Source: Zingiber officinale
Lineage: Eukaryota; Streptophyta; Magnoliopsida; Zingiberales; Zingiberaceae
DNA length: 64,000 nt
Assembly (NCBI RefSeq): GCF_018446385.1
Contig: NC_056006.1
Location: 868,001-932,000 of the forward strand
Direction: 5' to 3'
Shown here: one piece after another, positions 58,096 through 64,000 of the stretch
How positions within the stretch are numbered: the stretch's first letter is position 1
How the letters are laid out: the number at the start of each line of letters is the position of its first letter
Program-made: the position numbers and the translations under genes
The notes under the pieces: generated by a model
What the model was told of the DNA's origin: nothing
Database searches by the model: none
The model's input: the letters and a program-made list of their open reading frames with translations, nothing else

Positions 58096-59520
58096 CGTGC
58101 GAAGTCTTGTACGAGTTTATTTTTTATTTTTATGAAAATAGAAGTTCTGTAATATTCTGTGAATTTCCTATTTTTATAGTTTTTATGGGTATTTTTCTCG
58201 TAGAAGCGAAGCACAAGTGTTTTGACACTTGTAGGCTTCGACTACCGAGAAGATTTTTCCGAAACGGCAAGGTTTCGCCCCAAATCTTTTTGGACAAAGG
58301 ACTAAGGCGCTGTAGGATCGCTAAGGAACACTCGCGATGGTTAGATTGCGGGTAGGGGCACTGCCCCTGGCCCCGCAAGGGGATTCGTTCCGCGATTGCG
58401 CCAGAAAACCCGCTAAACGGAACCGCCAGGAATTTTACTCATAAAAATTATAAAAGTTATAGTAAAAATTACAGAAAATTATAGAAAATACATAATTTAG
58501 AATTATGTATCATTTTGTGATAGTCATGGCCCAAAAAGACCCAATTTGATTGGAAATGTGTTGTAATTCATAATACGGCCTGTGTGTCGTCATGTGATGT
58601 GCGTGTTGTATATTTGATTCGCGACCTGCGCGTCATGCCTTTCTCTATTTTATATTCTTGATGTAAATTAGTTTAGACTCGAATGTAACTCGAGTTTCAA
58701 AAATTGCAATGTACAAAATTGGAGCGGTGGAAGGTCCACTCGAAACCGAGTTACGAGGAGGGCGCGAGCAACACAAGGTGGTCAAAGGGAGGAGCTTGAG
58801 AAGCTTTTGACCATAGGTTGACCATCTGATCTTCTCATTGGCTTGAGAAGATCGTAGTAGGGCATGACTAATCACAAATAATTTAATTAATTGCTTGTGT
58901 GTATGTGATGCATAATTAGTAATTAATTAGTGACTAACGATTAGATTAGATCTAAATCATGTACAAGATGCACCCTCTCGATTAGATTAGATCTCAATCG
59001 CGTCAACTCAAATGCCTATCGTGTCGTGATACCTATCACTACCTTGATCACATGTGTTGTTGAATCTGCCAAAGCAGAGCAACACATATTATCTTGGTAG
59101 GGTACGGAGGGACAATCTTGGTCCTGCTTATCAACGCATGGGTGAGTACAACTCAATTAGATTGAGTAACTAGTTAACTCAATTGGATCGAGTTTAACTA
59201 TAGGCATTTTCCAATGGTTGGTAGATAGGTCAAAATCACATTTATATTAAATCTTGGGCGTATTAGCCAAAGCTAACTCGAGTTTTAATATAAATGCAGA
59301 TCTTGATCCTATAAACAAGAGTTGCATAGAGATGTAATTGGTAAATTGTTACCTACCGATCATACTAAGTCTTGGGCGATTTAGCCAAAGCTAACTCAAG
59401 GCGTAGTATGATGTAGATCTTGTCCCACATGAATTATAGAATTCAGTGGGAGCATCTTTTAGTTAAAGGCCTAATTAAATGATTTAAAAGAATATGATAT
59501 TTATTTTCTTCATTTTTCTA
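58096..59520 (+). other. Untranslated leader of the 51491 copia element
   Basis: About 1.4 kb between the primer-binding site and gag, with no recognised domain. A phrase, TCTTGGGCG(T/A)(A/T)TTAGCCAAAG, occurs twice at about 59262 and 59372. Short frames here are not supported. Confidence 0.6.
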
Positions 59521-60345
59521 TTGTAGATAACCAAGACGTCGAATACGAACTCTTTCTCCCTGCGTTCTGTCCTTGAGAAGGACAAGCTCAACGGAGCAAA
59601 TTTCCTGGACTGGTATAGGAACTTGAGAATAGTGCTCACTTAGGAACGTAAACTGTACGTTCTTGAGCAGCCCATTCCGGAGGCTCCTCCAGCCACTGCC
59701 ACACGAGCTGACCGAGATGCTTACAAGAAGCATCAAGATGACGCATTAAATGTGTCCTGTCTGATGCTCGCGACCATGAACTCTGAGCTTTAGAAGCAAC
59801 ATGAGTTGATGGGCGCTTACGATATGGTTGAACATCTTCGTCAACTGTATCAAGGACAAGCGAGGCACGAGAGATTCGAGATCTCTAAGGCACTATTTCA
59901 GTGCAAGATGTCAGATGAGGCTCCCGTAGGCCCATATGTACTCAAAATGATTGGGTACATAGAAAACCTACAGAGGTTGGGATTTCCGCTTGGCCAAGAG
60001 CTGGCCACTGACCTGATCTTGCAATCCTAGCCGGATAGCTATAGTCAATTCGTTCTAAATTATAACATGAATGAAATTGACAAGCCACTGCCCGAGCTAC
60101 TTAGCATGTTAAGAACTGCTGAGCTGAACCTTAAAAAGGTTAAGCCCCACTCTGTTCTGATGGTTCAGAAACACAAGGGAAAGGGCAAGCCCAAAGGCAA
60201 AGGAAAGTCCCAAGCCAAGGGCAAAGGCAAGGCACTGAAGCCTAAAGGAGGGGTCACCAAGGATGCTACCTGCTTCCACTGCGGTCAGACCGGGCATTGG
60301 AAGAGGCTGCAAGGTGAACCTAGAAGATCTTAAGAAGAAGCGAAG
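59521..60345 (+). pseudogene. Copia gag of the 51491 element
   Basis: The frame reads LRSVLEKDKLNGANFLDWYRNL near the start, the copia Gag opening, then MVEHLRQLYQGQARHERFE, and ends in a lysine/glycine-rich tail and a zinc knuckle start, CFHCGQTGHWKR, whose last cysteine falls after a frame change. In-frame TAG codons stand at 59641, 59791 and 60028. It cannot make full Gag. Confidence 0.85.
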
Positions 60346-63300
60346 TGAGACTTCCACTTCAGGTATATGTTATAGAAGTCAATCTATCTATTTCTTCATC
60401 ATGGGTATTAGATACCGGATGTGCTTCTCACATTTGTACTAATGTGCAGGCACTAAAAAATAGCAGGACATTGACAAAGGGCGAGGTGGACCTACGCGTA
60501 GGCAATGGAGCACGGGTTGCTGCTATTGCTGTAGGAACTTATCATCTATCTTTGCCCTCTGGGCTTGTATTAGAATTAGATGAATGTTGTTATGTGCCTG
60601 CTTTAACAATGAACATAATTTTAGTTTCTTGTTTGGACAAGAAAGGTTTCTCTTTTATAATAAAGGACAAATGTTATTCTGTTTATTTAAAAGATATGTT
60701 CTATTGTAGTGCACCTCTGATGAACGAACTCTACATTCTAGACCTTGAAAGCCCTATCTATAACATTAATACCAAGTGGTTCAAGTCAAATGACATGAAC
60801 CAAACCTATCTGTGGCACTGTCGCTTAGGTCATACAAATGACAAGCGCTTATCCCAGCTCCATAAGGATGGTTTGCTGGACTCATTTGATTTTGAATCTT
60901 ATGAGACGTGCAAGTCATGCCTACTAGGCAAGATGACCAAGACTCCCTTTAGTGGACACAGCGAAAGAGCGACTGATTTATTAGGACTTATACATAGTGA
61001 TGTATGTGGCCCTTTCAATGTCGCTGCTAGAGGCGGTTATAGGTACTTCATTATATTTACTGATGATTTCAGTAGATATGGTTATGTGTATCTAATGACA
61101 CATAAGTATGAATCCTTTGAAAGTTCAAAGAATTCAAGAATGAAGTACAGAACCAGCTTGGCAAGAGTATTAAGATACTTCGATCAGATCAAGGTGGAGA
61201 ATACCTTAGCCATGAGTTTCGTGACTATCTAGCTGAGTATGAGATTCTATCCCAACTCACTCCTCCTGGAACACCACAGTGGAATGGTGTATCCGAAAGG
61301 AGGAATCGTACTCTATTAGATATGGTACGATCTATGATGAGTCACACAGATCTTCCTACATTTCTTTGGGGCTATGCTCTAGACACGGCAGCTTTTATAC
61401 TCAACCGAAGTCCATCTAAGGTCATGATAAAGTCACATATAGGATATGGACTGGGAGAGATGCCCAGGTGTCTTTTATGAGGATTTGGGATTGTGAGGCT
61501 TACGTTCAACGTCAAGTCTCAAACAAATTGGGACCTAAATCCGATAAGTTCTACTTTATTAGATATCCCAAGGAAACTAAGGGATATTACTTCTACATTC
61601 CCAGTCAGTACAAGGTAGTTGTGGCAAAGACTGGGGTCTTTCTAGAAAGGGACTTTGTTTCTAAAAAGACTAGTGGGAGTACGTTCGATCTTGAAGAAGT
61701 TCAAGATGTGGACCATAGCACTGAGGCCTCGATGGAAGTTGAACTGAAACCACAAAGTGTTGTGGATGATGTTGTTCCACAAAGAGTTGAGGAACAACAA
61801 CCAGTTCAAGTAGACATACCTCTTCGCAGGTCTGATAGGGTACGCCGTCAGCCTGAGAGATACTCATTTCTCTTATCTGACTATGATGACGTTGTGCTCA
61901 TAGAGGATGAGCCTACCACCTATCAGGAAGCTGTGATGAGACCAGATTCCGAGAAATGGCTAGAGGCCATGAGATCCGAGATGGAATCCATGTACACCAA
62001 CCAAGTTTAGACTTTGGTTGATCCACATAAAGGGGTAAACCCCATTGGGTGTAAGTGGGTCTTTAAGAGAAAGACTGACATGGATGGACTTATCTATAAG
62101 GGTCGCTTGGTAGCTAAAGGTTTCAAGCAGATTCATGGTATTGACTATGATGAAAGCTTTTCTCCAGTAGCGATGTTTAAGTCCATTCGGATCATGCTTG
62201 CTATTGCAGCATACCATGACTATGAGATATGACAGATGGATGTCAAAACCATATTTCTGAATGGAAACCTGCTCGAGGATGTGTACATGACACAACCTGA
62301 GAGTTTTGTAGATCCACAACATACTGGCAGAGTATGCAAGCTGCATAGGTCCATTTATGGACAAAAGCAAGCTTCTCGGAGCTGGAATCTTCGATTTGAT
62401 GATGCAATCAAACAGTTTAGTTTCATCAAGAATGAAGATCAGCCATGTGTCTACAAGAAGGTTGTAGGGAACACAGTTGTCTTCCTTATATTGTATGTGG
62501 ATGACATACTGCTCATTGGGAAAGACATCTCTTTGCTACAGTCTGTCAAGACTTGGCTAGGGACATGTTTCTCAATGAAGGACTTATGTGAAGCATCCCG
62601 CATTCTAGGGATACAGATCTATAGAGATAGATCTAAAAGGATGCTTGGCCTAAGTCAGAGTAGATATATTGACAAGGTACTCCTTCGGTTTTCCATGCAG
62701 AACTCCAAGAAGGGATTTCTGCCGATGTCACATGGCGGTAGTCTTTCGAAGACTCAAGGTCTCTCATCTAGAGAGGAGAGAGACCGCATGGATCAGATCC
62801 CTTATGCCTCAGCCATAGGATCTATCATGTACGCCATGCTATGTACTCGTCCTGATGTCTCGTATGCTTTGAGCATGACGAGCAAATACCAGTCAGATCC
62901 AGGTGAAAGTCACTGGATAGCGGTCAAGAATATTCTTAAGTACTTGAGAAGGACTAAAGAATATTTCTTGATATATGGAGACGATGACGAGCTAGCTGTA
63001 AAGGGTTATAGTGATGCCAGCTTCCAGACCGACCAGGATGATTATCAATCGCAGTTGGGGTTCGTGTTTTGCATAAATGGTGGTGCTGTGAGCTAGAAGA
63101 GTTCGAAGCAGGACACAGTTGCTGATTCTACAACAGAGGCCGAGTATATCGCTGCATCAGAGGCAGCAAAGGAGGCAGTTTGGATCCGCAAGTTCATCAC
63201 TGAACTTGGGGTGGTTCCTAGCATCGCTGACCCCATTGAGCTCTATTGTGACAATAATGGAGCTATAGCATAGGCGTAGGAACCTCGCTCACACCAGCGG

Positions 63301-63480
63301 ACCAAACACATACTACGACGCTTCCATCTCATTCGAGAGATTATCGAGAGAGGAGATGTGAAGATTTGTAGAGTACCCACAGAGGCTAACATCGCAGATC
63401 CCTTGACCAAGGCTTTGGAACAAAGAAAGCATGATGGCCACACTAGGTCATTGGGGCTTAGAGCCTACACTGATTGGCAG
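60346..63480 (+). pseudogene. Copia pol of the 51491 element
   Basis: Protease is at about 60396 with WVLDTGCASHIC. GAG-pre-integrase is at about 60809 (LWHCRLGHTNDKRLSQL, CKSCLLGKMTKTPF). Integrase follows (LIHSDVCGPFN, FTDDFSRYGYVYL), broken by a frame change near 61118, with the rest in another frame to 61470. Reverse transcriptase is at 61970-62640 with GCKWVFKRKTDMDG, QMDVKTIFLNGN and LYVDDILLIG intact. RNase H runs to 63460 (TRPDVSYALSMTSKYQSD, DSTTEAEYIAASEAAKEA). Stops are at 62008, 62230, 63094, 63271 and 63277. The 62236-63096 part is open for 286 codons, the best kept part. Confidence 0.92.
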
Positions 63481-63497
63481 TAGTGCTAGTGTGAGAT

Positions 63498-64000
63498 TGT
63501 TAGTTAAAGCCCTAGAGCCAATCATTTAATGATTGTATTATGGACTTGTTGTATCATATTCTTATATAAATAAAGGTATTTGTTTTGGTTATTATACTTG
63601 TATTGGTGCCAAATAAACTAAGTATAATAGCATCCTTGAGTAGAAGGTTCTTACCTATATCAATCGATTGGTTGAATCGATAGTGAGATGATATAGGGAA
63701 CACTACTCTTAATCATTCCTAGTCGAGTATTAACATTCAGGGACAATGTTAATGCAATAAGACTAGCATGTAGGTCAACTCGATGACTTGATCTCACAAG
63801 TCATGGATATAGAGATATCAAGTTGACACATGGGTATGCATTGGAGAATGTATACTGAATGACCCGCCATGAGAAAGTATCATGGATCGTTATATGAGTG
63901 TCATATACTTTCTCATGTGGCTATTAGTATGACTACTAGTCCTTAGACCTGAAGTCACCATGGTTCCTTACATAAAGAGTTATGTACTTTGGTTTCGTCA
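63498..64000 (+). repeat. 3' LTR of the 51491 copia element (partial)
   Basis: Starts TGTTAGTTAAAGCC and follows 51491-52000 closely with a few substitutions and a small deletion near 63595. It continues past the window edge. Confidence 0.92.

Larger units (their letters stand above)
51491..64000 (+). mobile_element. Ty1/copia retrotransposon, 5' LTR to partial 3' LTR
   Basis: A TGTTAGTTAGAGCC start at 51491 recurs, slightly changed, at 63498, and the 503 bases after 63498 match 51491 onward closely. The primer-binding site is at 58082 and coding follows on the plus strand, so 51491-58080 is the 5' LTR, with 53281-58023 an inserted Sirevirus. Without that insert the LTR is about 1.85 kb. Coding covers gag and pol in copia order with several stops and at least one frame change. 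The 3' LTR leaves the window. Confidence 0.92.

Noticed and set aside
1..64000. CRISPR array, bacterial defence system or operon
   Set aside because: Introns, LTR elements and plant gene families show nuclear plant DNA; repeats here lack the spacer-repeat pattern.

Overview
The window is nuclear DNA of a flowering plant, most likely a monocot. The evidence is a spliced R2R3-MYB gene with plant-type introns, plant CACTA and hAT elements, and many plant Ty1/copia and Ty3/gypsy LTR retrotransposons nested in one another. The species cannot be fixed from sequence alone. Only one gene looks intact and host-derived: a three-exon R2R3-MYB of the MYB36/RAX type at 39984-41421. A second host-related segment, at 12938-14256, is a broken copy of the 5' part of a cytosolic endo-beta-N-acetylglucosaminidase (GH85) gene. 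It lies just inside a CACTA-like terminus, which suggests transposon capture.

Layout. 1-718: two copies of a 369-bp tandem repeat. 2779-3600: an LTR-like fragment split by a 144-bp hAT MITE. 4738-8225: a complete CACTA transposon with ATA target duplication, large subterminal repeat arrays, a 350-bp hairpin and exon-like segments on the minus strand. 9217-12530: a tandem-repeat block joined to a Ty3/gypsy gag remnant and an LTR-like piece. 12533-14340: the CACTA-like end with the GH85 gene fragment. 15050-24930: an Athila-like gypsy element on the minus strand, broken by a non-autonomous Sirevirus (16034-19728, target duplication AATAC) and a solo LTR (21804-23061, target duplication GAAAC). 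27000-38430: a gypsy gag region whose start is split by a 9.8-kb copia element (28146-37963, target duplication CCGAT). 38430-41570: the MYB gene and its flanks. 43320-49440: a decayed copia pol with a solo LTR inside it (46663-49189), which itself holds another solo LTR (46937-48522). 50041-51490: about 13 copies of a roughly 110-bp repeat. 51491-64000: a plus-strand copia element whose 5' LTR carries a young gag-only Sirevirus (53281-58023) and whose 3' LTR runs off the window.

The most notable signals are these. The Sirevirus-type LTRs each carry their own cluster of short palindromes. One gag-only Sirevirus has an open 552-codon gag and almost identical LTRs but no pol. The CACTA element holds a near-perfect long hairpin. 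The GH85 fragment looks captured. Stop codons in the decayed copia pols fall mostly where C-to-T or G-to-A change would put them, as expected of methylated DNA. I found no tRNA, rRNA, CRISPR or prokaryotic-type system.
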